A stretch of 10,917 nucleotides of DNA from assembly GCA_001796865.1 (NCBI GenBank), contig MGNQ01000058.1, positions 48,603 through 59,519 on the forward strand. Direction: 5' to 3'. The position numbers were made by a program, and so were the translations under genes. The notes beneath the pieces are model-generated. The model searched no databases and was not told the origin of the DNA. It saw only the letters and a list, made by a program, of their open reading frames with translations. Position 1 is the first letter of the stretch. Each line of letters begins with the position of its first letter. Origin of the DNA: Chloroflexi bacterium RBG_16_56_11. Lineage in GTDB: Bacteria > Chloroflexota > Dehalococcoidia > Dehalococcoidales > RBG-16-60-22. Below are positions 1 through 7,244 of this stretch, one piece after another.

Positions 1-1178
1 ATCCCACGGAGCTCGTCGAGCCGTACTGCCGGGTCTGCCGGACCACGCCCGTCCTGAAGGAGTCGGAGCACTTCTTTCTGAAGCTGAGCGCCTTCCAGGA
101 GAGGCTGGGGAAATGGGTGGAGCGGCAGAAACAATGGCGGCCCAATGTCTACGGCTTCACGCAGCGCTATCTAAAGGAAGGACTGCGGGACCGGGCCATC
201 ACCCGCGACATCGAGTGGGGCATCCCGGTGCCGGTCGAGGGTTTTGAGAACAAGCGGATATACGTATGGTTCGAGGCGGTCATCGGCTACCTTTCGGCGG
301 CGAAGCAGTGGGCCAAAGAGATAGCCGGTGATAAGGATAAGTGGCACGATTTCTGGGACGAAGACAGCGGGGCAAAAAGCTACTATTTCATGGGGAAGGA
401 CAATATCCCTTTTCACACCATCATCTGGCCGGCCATGCTCATGGGCTACGGCGGGCTCAACCTCCCCGCTGACGTGCCGGCCAACGAATTCCTGACTATT
501 GAAGGGAAAAAAATTTCTACCAGCCGGAACTGGGCGGTCTGGCTGCCCGACTATCTTTCCCGCTATGACCCCGACCCCCTGCGCTACATACTGTCCGTCA
601 ACATGCCGGAGACCAACGACGCCGACTTTTCCTGGCGGGAGTTCGTGCGCCGCAACAATGACGAACTGGTGGCCACCTACGGCAACCTGGTGAACCGGGT
701 GCTGACCTTCGTCTACCGGAACTTCGACGGGCAGGCCCCACCGCCGGCCGGGGTCGATGGGGCAGGTGCAGAGCTGATAAAGAACGCCGACGCCGCCCTG
801 GAGCAGGTGGGCGAAAGCATAGCCAAATGCAGTTTCAAACAGGGAATACAATCGGCGATGACCCTGGCGCGGGAGGCCAACCGCTACCTCGACGAAAAAT
901 CGCCGTGGAAGGCTATTAAAACGGACCGGCAGTCCGCAGCTACTTCGCTTTTCGTCGCCTTAAGTACCATCTCCCGGCTGAAAACGATGCTATATCCGTT
1001 TCTTCCCTTCAGTTCCCAGAAAGTGCATGAGTACCTCGGTTTTGAAGGCAAACTAGAAGATTATGGCTGGAACCCGCAACCACCCACACCGGGCCAGACA
1101 CTGCGGGAACCAAAGCCGCTCTTTACCAAACTGGACGAAAGTATCATCGATGAGGAGACGAGACGCATTGGAACTTAG
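1..1178 (+). CDS. metG: Methionyl-tRNA synthetase, C-terminal part (5' truncated by window edge)
   Basis: This enzyme charges tRNA-Met with methionine in the cytoplasm, using ATP. The reading frame is open from base 3, so the N-terminus with the HIGH motif lies outside; 391 residues are visible. Near the left edge a Cys-x-x-Cys pair (CRVC) looks like half of the zinc knuckle. Next come class I catalytic-core blocks (YVWFEAVIGYLSA, FMGKDNIPFHTIIWP). The KMSKS loop follows as KISTS (bases 510-524), with Thr in place of the usual second Lys. The alpha-helical anticodon-binding domain comes last (TYGNLVNRV, then SPWKAIK). The C-terminal tRNA-binding domain found in some MetRS proteins is absent; the protein ends soon after the anticodon domain. 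The stop overlaps the start region of the prenyl synthase gene, so the two are probably one operon. The family call is firm; only the KISTS loop is unusual. Confidence 0.95.
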   Translation, partial: PTELVEPYCRVCRTTPVLKESEHFFLKLSAFQERLGKWVERQKQWRPNVYGFTQRYLKEGLRDRAITRDIEWGIPVPVEGFENKRIYVWFEAVIGYLSAAKQWAKEIAGDKDKWHDFWDEDSGAKSYYFMGKDNIPFHTIIWPAMLMGYGGLNLPADVPANEFLTIEGKKISTSRNWAVWLPDYLSRYDPDPLRYILSVNMPETNDADFSWREFVRRNNDELVATYGNLVNRVLTFVYRNFDGQAPPPAGVDGAGAELIKNADAALEQVGESIAKCSFKQGIQSAMTLAREANRYLDEKSPWKAIKTDRQSAATSLFVALSTISRLKTMLYPFLPFSSQKVHEYLGFEGKLEDYGWNPQPPTPGQTLREPKPLFTKLDESIIDEETRRIGT

Positions 1179-2130
1179 CGAGATTTACGCCCCGGTGCAG
1201 CAGGACCTGAACAGGGTCAGGGATACCCTGCGGTCCATCAGCCGCATCGAGTACACCTGGCTGGCCGAGCAGCTGAGCTACCTGGTAAAAGAAACCGGCA
1301 AGGGAATCAGGCCGGCCCTGACGCTGCTGTCGGGCAGGTCTTATAACTACAACCTCGACTATTTGCTGCCCATGGCGGTATCGGTCGAGCTGATGCACAC
1401 GGCGACGCTGGTCCATGACGACGCCATCGACAAGGCGCTGAAGCGCCGGGGCCAGGCCACGATTAACAGCATCTGGGGCAACGAGATTGCGGTGCTCATG
1501 GGGGACTACCTTTTCGCCAAGGCGGGAGAGTTCGTCGCGGAGACGCAGACGCCGCGGGTAATCAAGTTGTTCTCACAGACGCTCGGGACTATCTCCAGCG
1601 GGGAGATAAACCAGTTCCGCGGTGCGTTCAATCTCAACCAAACGCGGGAAGACTATTTCCGGCGGATCTACGGCAAGACGGCTTCCCTTTTTTCGCTGGC
1701 GACGCAGTCCGGGGCCATCCTAGCACAAGCGCCGGAGCCAGCGGTGGCCTCCCTCAAGGAGTACGGCGATAACCTCGGGATAGCCTTCCAGATTGTCGAC
1801 GACATACTGGACTTTACCAGCACCGAGGAGGCCCTCGGCAAACCGGTCGGCTCGGACCTGACACAGGGCACCCTCACCCTGCCGTCGATGTTGCTGATAG
1901 AACGCTACGGGGATGACAACCCGGTTAAGAAGATATTCCGGACACATAGCCAAAAGAACCTGGCTGAAGCCATCCAGATGGTGCTGAACTCGTCGATTAT
2001 CCCGGACTGCTACAAGATAGCCTCGGAATATTGTGAGAAGGCCTGTCGCAACCTGGACTCCATACTCGATACCGCCAGCCGCCGGGCGCTGTACGGCCTG
2101 GCGGAATATGTCTCGCGGCAGGGCACCTGA
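1168..2130 (+). CDS. Trans-polyprenyl diphosphate synthase (long-chain, heptaprenyl/octaprenyl type)
   Basis: A class I prenyltransferase that condenses isopentenyl diphosphate onto allylic diphosphates, giving the chain for quinones or related lipids. Numbered from the TTG at 1168 (320 aa): GKGIRP at 44-49, the first Asp-rich motif DDAID at 84-88, and the second DDILD at 211-215 followed by GKPVGSDL. Residues 4 and 5 before the first motif are small (Thr80, Ala79), which in this family permits long products, so C30 or longer is inferred. I chose the TTG start because AGGAG (1153-1157) lies 10 nt before it. An in-frame ATG at 1150 would add six residues but has no visible ribosome site. Either start overlaps the end of metG (by 11 or 29 nt), suggesting translational coupling. 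The product length, and whether it serves menaquinone, cannot be told from sequence. Confidence 0.9.
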   Translation: MELSEIYAPVQQDLNRVRDTLRSISRIEYTWLAEQLSYLVKETGKGIRPALTLLSGRSYNYNLDYLLPMAVSVELMHTATLVHDDAIDKALKRRGQATINSIWGNEIAVLMGDYLFAKAGEFVAETQTPRVIKLFSQTLGTISSGEINQFRGAFNLNQTREDYFRRIYGKTASLFSLATQSGAILAQAPEPAVASLKEYGDNLGIAFQIVDDILDFTSTEEALGKPVGSDLTQGTLTLPSMLLIERYGDDNPVKKIFRTHSQKNLAEAIQMVLNSSIIPDCYKIASEYCEKACRNLDSILDTASRRALYGLAEYVSRQGT

Positions 2131-2198
2131 GCTACGTTTGACCGTGGATAGGCCCGCCACTAAAAGGTCCAGGCTGTGAGCGGTCTTTCAGCGGGTCA

Positions 2199-4136
2199 CT
2201 AGTCGGATGGCGCCGGGGTCTGCTTGGGGACAAGCTGGGGGACACTGGGGACCTTTTTCGGCTGGGGTATCAACTCGCCCTCGCCGACCGGCTTGACCGG
2301 GACGGGGATATCGGTCTTCTTGATTCTCTTCCGGGGTCTGGACAGGCCGACTTCATCGAATACCTTTTCCAGCCCGTCGCCTTCGAGGGTCTCCAGGGTG
2401 ATAAGCTTGTTTGCCAGCTGCTTCAGCTTCGGCTTGTTTTTGGTTAAAATATCTATGGCGGTCTTGCGGGCTTCTTCGATGAGACTGTCTATCTCCCGGT
2501 CGATCTCCAGGGCGAACCGTTCGCTGTAGTCCTTCTGCTCGGATATCTCGCGCCCCAGGAAGACGAGCTCCTGCTTGTTTCCGAAAGTCCTCATGCCGAG
2601 CTTATCACTCATACCGTAATCGGTGACCATGCGGCGCGCCAGCTCGGTCGACCGCTTGATATCGTCATGGGCGCCGGTGGTGCGCTCGTTGAAAATCAAC
2701 TCCACGGCAGTGTCCCCGGCCAGCAGGGTGGCCAGCACGTCTTTGAAATGCGAGCGCGTATTGATATACCGGTCTTCCGCGGGGAGCTGCTTGGTATAAC
2801 CGAGCGCCATACCGCGGGCGACGATGGAAATCTTGTGGACGGGGTCGGCGTTGGGGAGCATCCTGGCGACCAGGGCATGACCGGCCTCGTGATAGGCGAT
2901 GACCTCTTTCTCCTTGGGGCTTATCTTGCGGCTCTTTCTCTCCGGACCGGCCATAACGCGGTCGATGGACTCCTCGAACTCCTTCATGGCAATGGTCTTC
3001 TTGTTACGGCGGGCGGCCAGAATGGCCGCTTCGTTGACCACGTTAGCGAGGTCGGCGCCGCTGAATCCCACCGACCCTTTGGCCAGGGTCTCCAGGTTCA
3101 CGTCCTTGTCGAGGGGCTTGCCGTTGGTGTGCACCTTAAAAATAGACAGGCGGCCGATGATATCCGGGAGGTCGAGCACGACACGCCGGTCGAAACGGCC
3201 GGGCCGCAGGAGGGCGGGGTCGAGGATATCCGGCCGGTTGGTGGCGGCGATGACGATAACGTTGGTGTTGGTATCGAAGCCGTCCATTTCAACGAGAATC
3301 TGATTAAGTGTCTGCTCGCGCTCGTCGTGGCTGCCGCCCAGACCGGCGCCACGCTGCCGGCCCACGGCGTCGATTTCATCGATAAATACGATACAGGGTG
3401 TATTACGCTTGGCCTGGTCAAAGAGGTCGCGCACGCGGGAAGCGCCCACGCCGACGAACATCTCGACAAACTCGCTGCCGCTGATTGAGAAGAAAGGCAC
3501 ATCCGCCTCGCCGGCGACGGCCCGGGCGAGTAGCGTCTTGCCGGTGCCGGGAGGACCGATAAGCAACACGCCTTTGGGAATACGCGCGCCGAGCGACTGG
3601 AATTTCTCCTTGGACTTGAGGAATTCCACCACCTCCTGCATGTCCTGTTTGGCCTCGTCTGCCCCGGCGACATCCGCGAAGGTAACCGTGGCCCGGTTGG
3701 CCGGGAACAGCCTGGCGCGACTCCGCCCGAAACTCATCGCCTGGTTATTAGCGCCGCGCGCCTGCCGGAAGAGAAGGAATAACAGGAACCCGAAGATAAC
3801 GAGGGGCAGGAAATTGATAAGCAGGCCGCTCCAGTTGACGCCGCTGGAAGCCTTGATTTCATATCCGCCCGTGGGGAGGACCAGCCCCAGCTCCTGAAGG
3901 TCGACAATGGTGAGACCGCCGATTGCGGTCCTGATTTCCTTGCCGTCAGTGGTGGTGACCAGCAAGGTGCTCTCATCAACGACAATCTTGTTTATCTCCC
4001 CATTCTTTGACATTTCGATAACCTGGCTCAGGGGGACTTCCTGGGGCTTGTTAGAGCCGGGTATCAGGAAGGAGAAAAGCAGGACAGCTGCGAGCAAAAT
4101 AACGATATATATTAAACCATTACGTTTCCAGTTCAT
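2199..4136 (-). CDS. ftsH: ATP-dependent zinc metalloprotease FtsH
   Basis: A membrane-anchored AAA+ protease that unfolds and degrades membrane and short-lived cytosolic proteins as a hexamer. The 645-aa length is normal. Residues 7-25 form the first membrane segment, about 30-100 the small external domain, and 103-125 the second membrane segment. The AAA module has Walker A GPPGTGKT at 194-201, pore loop MFVG at 226-229, Walker B IVFIDE at 249-254, and the second region of homology with arginine fingers around R311/R314. The protease site is HEAGH at 416-420, with D492 (in GAHDDIK) the likely third zinc ligand. The usual GGRAAEE stretch before that ligand reads AGDTAVE. The last 45 residues form a Lys/Pro-rich tail, probably disordered. 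The ATG is preceded by a weak purine-rich ribosome site (AAGAGAG). It is convergent with the prenyl synthase gene, 68 nt away, and has its own promoter. Confidence 0.98.
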   Translation of the reverse strand: MNWKRNGLIYIVILLAAVLLFSFLIPGSNKPQEVPLSQVIEMSKNGEINKIVVDESTLLVTTTDGKEIRTAIGGLTIVDLQELGLVLPTGGYEIKASSGVNWSGLLINFLPLVIFGFLLFLLFRQARGANNQAMSFGRSRARLFPANRATVTFADVAGADEAKQDMQEVVEFLKSKEKFQSLGARIPKGVLLIGPPGTGKTLLARAVAGEADVPFFSISGSEFVEMFVGVGASRVRDLFDQAKRNTPCIVFIDEIDAVGRQRGAGLGGSHDEREQTLNQILVEMDGFDTNTNVIVIAATNRPDILDPALLRPGRFDRRVVLDLPDIIGRLSIFKVHTNGKPLDKDVNLETLAKGSVGFSGADLANVVNEAAILAARRNKKTIAMKEFEESIDRVMAGPERKSRKISPKEKEVIAYHEAGHALVARMLPNADPVHKISIVARGMALGYTKQLPAEDRYINTRSHFKDVLATLLAGDTAVELIFNERTTGAHDDIKRSTELARRMVTDYGMSDKLGMRTFGNKQELVFLGREISEQKDYSERFALEIDREIDSLIEEARKTAIDILTKNKPKLKQLANKLITLETLEGDGLEKVFDEVGLSRPRKRIKKTDIPVPVKPVGEGELIPQPKKVPSVPQLVPKQTPAPSD

Positions 4137-4174
4137 TTCCGTCTCTCTTACCCCGCATCTTACTCCACAGCCTA

Positions 4175-4203
4175 ATTATACCACATAATTTGTTAAAGAG
4201 TAG
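4175..4203 (-). promoter_or_regulatory. Probable ftsH promoter, extended -10
   Basis: Read on the minus strand, TGGTATAAT at 4183-4175 is a perfect extended -10 box (TG-n-TATAAT). The -35 position for 17-nt spacing (4203-4198, CTACTC) is poor, which is common for extended -10 promoters. Transcription would start near 4168, giving a leader of about 32 nt before the ftsH ATG. A plus-strand CATAAT (4184-4189) abuts it with only a weak -35, so a divergent promoter for the RNA candidate to the right is possible but unproven. Confidence 0.6.
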
Positions 4204-4242
4204 TTAATTTATGGTACCTAAGTGAAGAAAACAAGAAGCAAG

Positions 4243-4392
4243 GGTCGGATGGCGAAACAGGGCTGACCCGGGTTACGGGTAAAAACGGCGAGGGGGTGAG
4301 ACCCGGAAAGTAGCCCGGTGAATATCAGTGACGGTACTACCCATCGATCCGATGGGGAGATTGTGATGCGGAACAACGGGTAGTACCAGTCA
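4243..4392 (+). ncRNA. Candidate structured RNA between ftsH and the secreted-protein gene (unassigned)
   Basis: No protein-coding gene lies in this 271-nt gap, but its plus strand has the look of a folded RNA. GGGCT (4260-4264) pairs with AGCCC (4312-4316) and encloses two hairpins: ACCCG/CGGGT (4266-4270 with 4276-4280) and GGGT/ACCC (4294-4297 with 4301-4304). That gives a three-way junction with purine-rich linkers (GTAAAAACGGCGA, GGAAAGT). A 14-bp stem with one bulged A follows (4329-4342 with 4378-4392). GTCGGAT (4244-4250) can also pair with ATCCGAT (4347-4353), a long-range closure. Unpaired stretches rich in A and GAAA-type sequence occur on the plus strand, so that is the likely sense. 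The style recalls domain I of bacterial group II introns, but I see no GUGYG start, domain V or reverse transcriptase here. Transcription and identity are inferred. Confidence 0.35.
4329..4392. repeat. Inverted repeat with a nested, competing hairpin
   Basis: GGTACTACCC (4333-4342) and GGGTAGTACC (4378-4387) are perfect 10-bp inverted repeats. Four further pairs follow outside a bulged A at 4388 (TGAC 4329-4332 with GTCA 4389-4392). Inside, CCCATCG (4340-4346) pairs with CGATGGG (4350-4356) around a 3-nt loop and shares the CCC of the outer stem, so the two folds compete. No T-run follows on either strand, so an intrinsic terminator is unlikely. Confidence 0.8.
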
Positions 4393-4407
4393 GTAGTTGA
4401 TTAGCGT

Positions 4408-5097
4408 TTAACGCCGGTTCCAGATGTTGGTGTTCCAGGGCTTGACCGGTTTAAAAGAGTGGCTATACTTCCACGGATTGAACGGCTTACCGGGAGGCGG
4501 CTTGACGGCGTTGGTGGCCAGGTATTTTCCTTCCCAGTTGAGCGGACCGGTCAGGGTCATCAAGCTCAGGTCGAAATTCAGGGAGGCGGACCATCTACCC
4601 CAGGCCTTGGTCCCGGCGAACACGCCGGTGCCCCCGGTGCTGTACCATGAACCCGAATCGGAAACGTAGGGGAATAAACCGAGCTCAGGCACCAGGGCCA
4701 GGTTTCCGCTTATCCGGCCGTTGAACGTACCCTGCAGGACGCTATCCGGGTAGACGAGGCTGGTAAGTGTGAAGGTGCCGGTCATCCAGCCGGCGGCGCT
4801 GCCGTCCGGGCCGACTTTAACCACGGAGTCATGGGTCGACCAGAAATAGGAGTTAGCCAGGAGGTCCCAGCTGCACTGGGCGAGGAGCCCTTCGGCGATT
4901 TCGCCGCTGAAGCGCCAGATATCACCCTGTATCAGGGGGTCGGGCATGGCGGTCACGTAGACCTGCCCCAGGCCGGAAAAATCGGTGACGGCGGGCTTTG
5001 ACAGATTCCTTTCGTCCTTGGCCAAGGCTGCCGAGGGCATCAACGCGGCCAGCAGCACCACCAGCACCAATCCGATAAATAAAAACCTTCTCTTCAT
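4408..5097 (-). CDS. Secreted protein of unknown function, possible beta-barrel
   Basis: I do not recognise a characterised family. The 229-aa product starts with a clear Sec signal peptide: basic MKRR, a hydrophobic core at residues 5-19, and an Ala-Leu-Ala cleavage site after residue 26. The mature part is rich in Gly, Ser, Thr and aromatics with alternating hydrophobic stretches typical of beta strands. The block GGTGVFAGTKAWGRWSASL (about 155-173) recalls the Gly-rich hairpin of allene oxide cyclase-like or dirigent-like barrels; this is only a resemblance. There is a single Cys (75). The C-terminal 30 residues are rich in Pro, Lys and Trp (NPWK, KPW, NIW). A strong ribosome site (GAGGAGG) lies 11 nt before the ATG. 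The gene sits 59 nt downstream of the HD-GYP gene on the same strand with no terminator seen between them, so they may share a transcript. Confidence 0.8.
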   Translation of the reverse strand: MKRRFLFIGLVLVVLLAALMPSAALAKDERNLSKPAVTDFSGLGQVYVTAMPDPLIQGDIWRFSGEIAEGLLAQCSWDLLANSYFWSTHDSVVKVGPDGSAAGWMTGTFTLTSLVYPDSVLQGTFNGRISGNLALVPELGLFPYVSDSGSWYSTGGTGVFAGTKAWGRWSASLNFDLSLMTLTGPLNWEGKYLATNAVKPPPGKPFNPWKYSHSFKPVKPWNTNIWNRR

Positions 5098-5156
5098 TTC
5101 GTTTAGGTCCTCCTCACATTATTTTTTTTGCACGATATATCAACACGCGGGGATGG

Positions 5157-7196
5157 TTATTTCATCACGGTTTCCAGGGCGCGGTCGTGGCTGGTAGCGG
5201 CCGCCGACATAATCCTTTCGAACTGCGGCACGTTGCCCTTTAAAAGCCTCAGGCAGGCGTCAACGACCTCGGGGTCGTAAAGGACGCCGCTGGAACGCGA
5301 TACTTCTTCAAGGGCGGCGTCGAGACCGAGGGCCGGCCGGTAAGGCCGGTGGGAAGACATGGCCTCGACAACGTCGGCCACACCTAGAATCCTGGCCTCG
5401 ATAATAAGGCTGTCACCAGATATCCCCGCCGGATATCCCGAGCCGTCCAGCCGTTCGTGGTGCTGAATGACAGCCTTGGTGACCGGCCAGGGGAAATCAA
5501 TCTTCTGCAAAATATCGTAGCCTATCTGGGAGTGGTTTTTTATAATACTGAACTCGTATTGACTGATCTTGCCCGGCTTGCTGAGTATTTCGGAGGGAAC
5601 CGCCACCTTGCCGACGTCGTGGAGAAGCCCGGCGATAAAGATGCCGGTAATCTGCCACTCGGGAAGCCCCATCTCCTTGGCGATGGCGCGGGCAAGCTCC
5701 GCCACCCGCCGCTGGTGGCCGGCGGTATACGGGTCACGGGTCTCGACGACCTGGGACACGGCGTGAATCACGCCGTCCATGGCCTTTTGCAGCTCGCTGT
5801 GTTTGCGCTTCATGTTCTCGTAAAGATGGGCGTTTTCGATATTGACAGCGACCTCGGCCGAGACTACCTGGAGAAGCCGCCTCTCTTCATTCGTGTACGG
5901 CTCCCGGGAGAGCTTGTTGCTGATGAACAGCATCCCCGCCAGGTTTTCGCCGTTTTTGAGGGGCACGAGGAGCTCGATGTTGTTGTTCTCCAGCACCAGG
6001 CGGTCGTTCCCCGTCATGCTTACCAGCGATGGAACGGTCTCCATGTCGTTGTTATCGATAATGCTCTCGCGCTGCTTCATGGTGGCGACGAGCGCGCTAC
6101 TCGATGAAAAGTAGAGTCGCCCGCGGCTCTTCTGCCCGGCATAGGTGTAGGTAGTGTAGTTGCCGGTGGCGGCCGACGGTATCAGAAGGTAGACGCCCTG
6201 GCTCTGCATGCCGTTGGCGACCGCCGTGACCAGGGAAACCGACAGCTGTTCGAGGTCAAGGTCGCCGCGGGTGTCCTGGTTAAACCGTTTTAATATCTGG
6301 ATGTAATCGTATCTTTCGCGGAAAAACCACCGGTCGACTGTTTGCTGCAGGCGGGAAAACACTGGCTGGAAGACCAGGGCGGCGATAAAAACAGCCATGA
6401 TGGTGATGGTCAGTGACACGGGACTGAAAAACTCCTCGAAGGTCAAGCTTAATATGTAGATGATGCTGAAAAAGACGCCGAAGACCAGCACACTCGTCAG
6501 GGAGAGGGTGAGCCCTTTCCGGAGCACCACTTTCATCTCGAGGAGATTGTAGCGGAGCATGGCGGTGGTGGCGACGACGCTGAAAAGGATATTGCTCATG
6601 ATGCCGAGCGGGTACATATTGACGCCGAGGGCCCGCACGTAGTCTGTGGTAGCTCCGATGAACATGGCGGCGATACCGACGATAATATACTGGTCACGTA
6701 TCCGGTCGTCGATGACCCGGCTGCGACGGAAGTGACTGATAAGCAACATCAGGCTACGGACGATGGGGGCGTACGCACAAACAACGTAGAGGATGAAAAG
6801 CGGCCCGATGACGGGGGCTTTACCACCTTCCATGTTCTGCATACCGCCCACCACCAGGCCGGTCGGAATCAGTCCCAAAACGGTAAAATAGAGGATATAA
6901 AGGGGGTACATGATGCTCTTTTTCGGGCGGGCGCCGGTGAAAGCCATGGTGAAGCGATAGAAGAACAGGGAAGAGCTCAGTATCGCGCCGAAAACGAATT
7001 TCTCCCACAAAAGGGCATCGGACAGGTCGTCAACAGAGCGCATCATGAAAATGAAGAATGCCCAGAGCGCCATGAAGACCAGGAAGATGGCGAACTGTCT
7101 CCGGGCGATATGGCGCTTGCCGTTAATTATCAGGACGACGAGCAGGCCCAGGCAAAACCCGGCGGCAATTATCGGTATGAGCAAATACATGTTCAC
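5157..7196 (-). CDS. Membrane sensor with GAF and HD-GYP domains, putative c-di-GMP phosphodiesterase
   Basis: The protein probably senses a signal at or in the membrane and hydrolyses cyclic di-GMP. Of 679 residues, roughly 3-282 hold eight or nine hydrophobic segments resembling the N-terminal 7TM region found on some histidine kinases. A GAF domain spans about 305-455, followed by a short helix linker (about 445-480). The HD-GYP domain is intact: H494 in the first helix, HD at 526-527 (LLHDVGK), HHE at 579-581 and DGSGYP at 584-589, so catalysis is likely. Translation is drawn from a GTG at 7196; an ATG two codons later (7190) is an equal alternative. Neither has a good Shine-Dalgarno, only a GGGG at 7210-7207. 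It lies 48 nt after the GH3 gene and 59 nt before the secreted-protein gene. The GAF ligand is unknown. Confidence 0.93.
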   Translation of the reverse strand: MNMYLLIPIIAAGFCLGLLVVLIINGKRHIARRQFAIFLVFMALWAFFIFMMRSVDDLSDALLWEKFVFGAILSSSLFFYRFTMAFTGARPKKSIMYPLYILYFTVLGLIPTGLVVGGMQNMEGGKAPVIGPLFILYVVCAYAPIVRSLMLLISHFRRSRVIDDRIRDQYIIVGIAAMFIGATTDYVRALGVNMYPLGIMSNILFSVVATTAMLRYNLLEMKVVLRKGLTLSLTSVLVFGVFFSIIYILSLTFEEFFSPVSLTITIMAVFIAALVFQPVFSRLQQTVDRWFFRERYDYIQILKRFNQDTRGDLDLEQLSVSLVTAVANGMQSQGVYLLIPSAATGNYTTYTYAGQKSRGRLYFSSSSALVATMKQRESIIDNNDMETVPSLVSMTGNDRLVLENNNIELLVPLKNGENLAGMLFISNKLSREPYTNEERRLLQVVSAEVAVNIENAHLYENMKRKHSELQKAMDGVIHAVSQVVETRDPYTAGHQRRVAELARAIAKEMGLPEWQITGIFIAGLLHDVGKVAVPSEILSKPGKISQYEFSIIKNHSQIGYDILQKIDFPWPVTKAVIQHHERLDGSGYPAGISGDSLIIEARILGVADVVEAMSSHRPYRPALGLDAALEEVSRSSGVLYDPEVVDACLRLLKGNVPQFERIMSAAATSHDRALETVMK

Positions 7197-7244
7197 GTTA
7201 GGTCAACCCCAAAAACCCTTTTTCCCGGCATAATACTCCCAGCT

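Noticed and set aside
171..851. 226-aa open frame antisense to metG
   Set aside because: It mirrors the metG coding frame, has no recognisable motif, and the sense frame is clearly a synthetase; a GC-rich shadow.
2153..2195. CCCGC/GCGGG inverted pair between the prenyl synthase gene and ftsH as a shared terminator
   Set aside because: Only 5 bp with a 33-nt loop and no T-run on either strand; too weak to call.
2667..3488. 273-aa open frame opposite ftsH
   Set aside because: It covers the AAA and protease core of ftsH on the other strand and shows no family features; shadow.
4404..4414. GCGTT-T-AACGC palindrome at the stop of the secreted-protein gene
   Set aside because: Five pairs with a 1-nt loop and no T-run; probably chance, though it could be an edge of the RNA candidate.
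5121..5143. TTGATA with a downstream TAATGT as a promoter for the secreted-protein gene
   Set aside because: The -10 is poor and transcription would begin at or inside the Shine-Dalgarno sequence.
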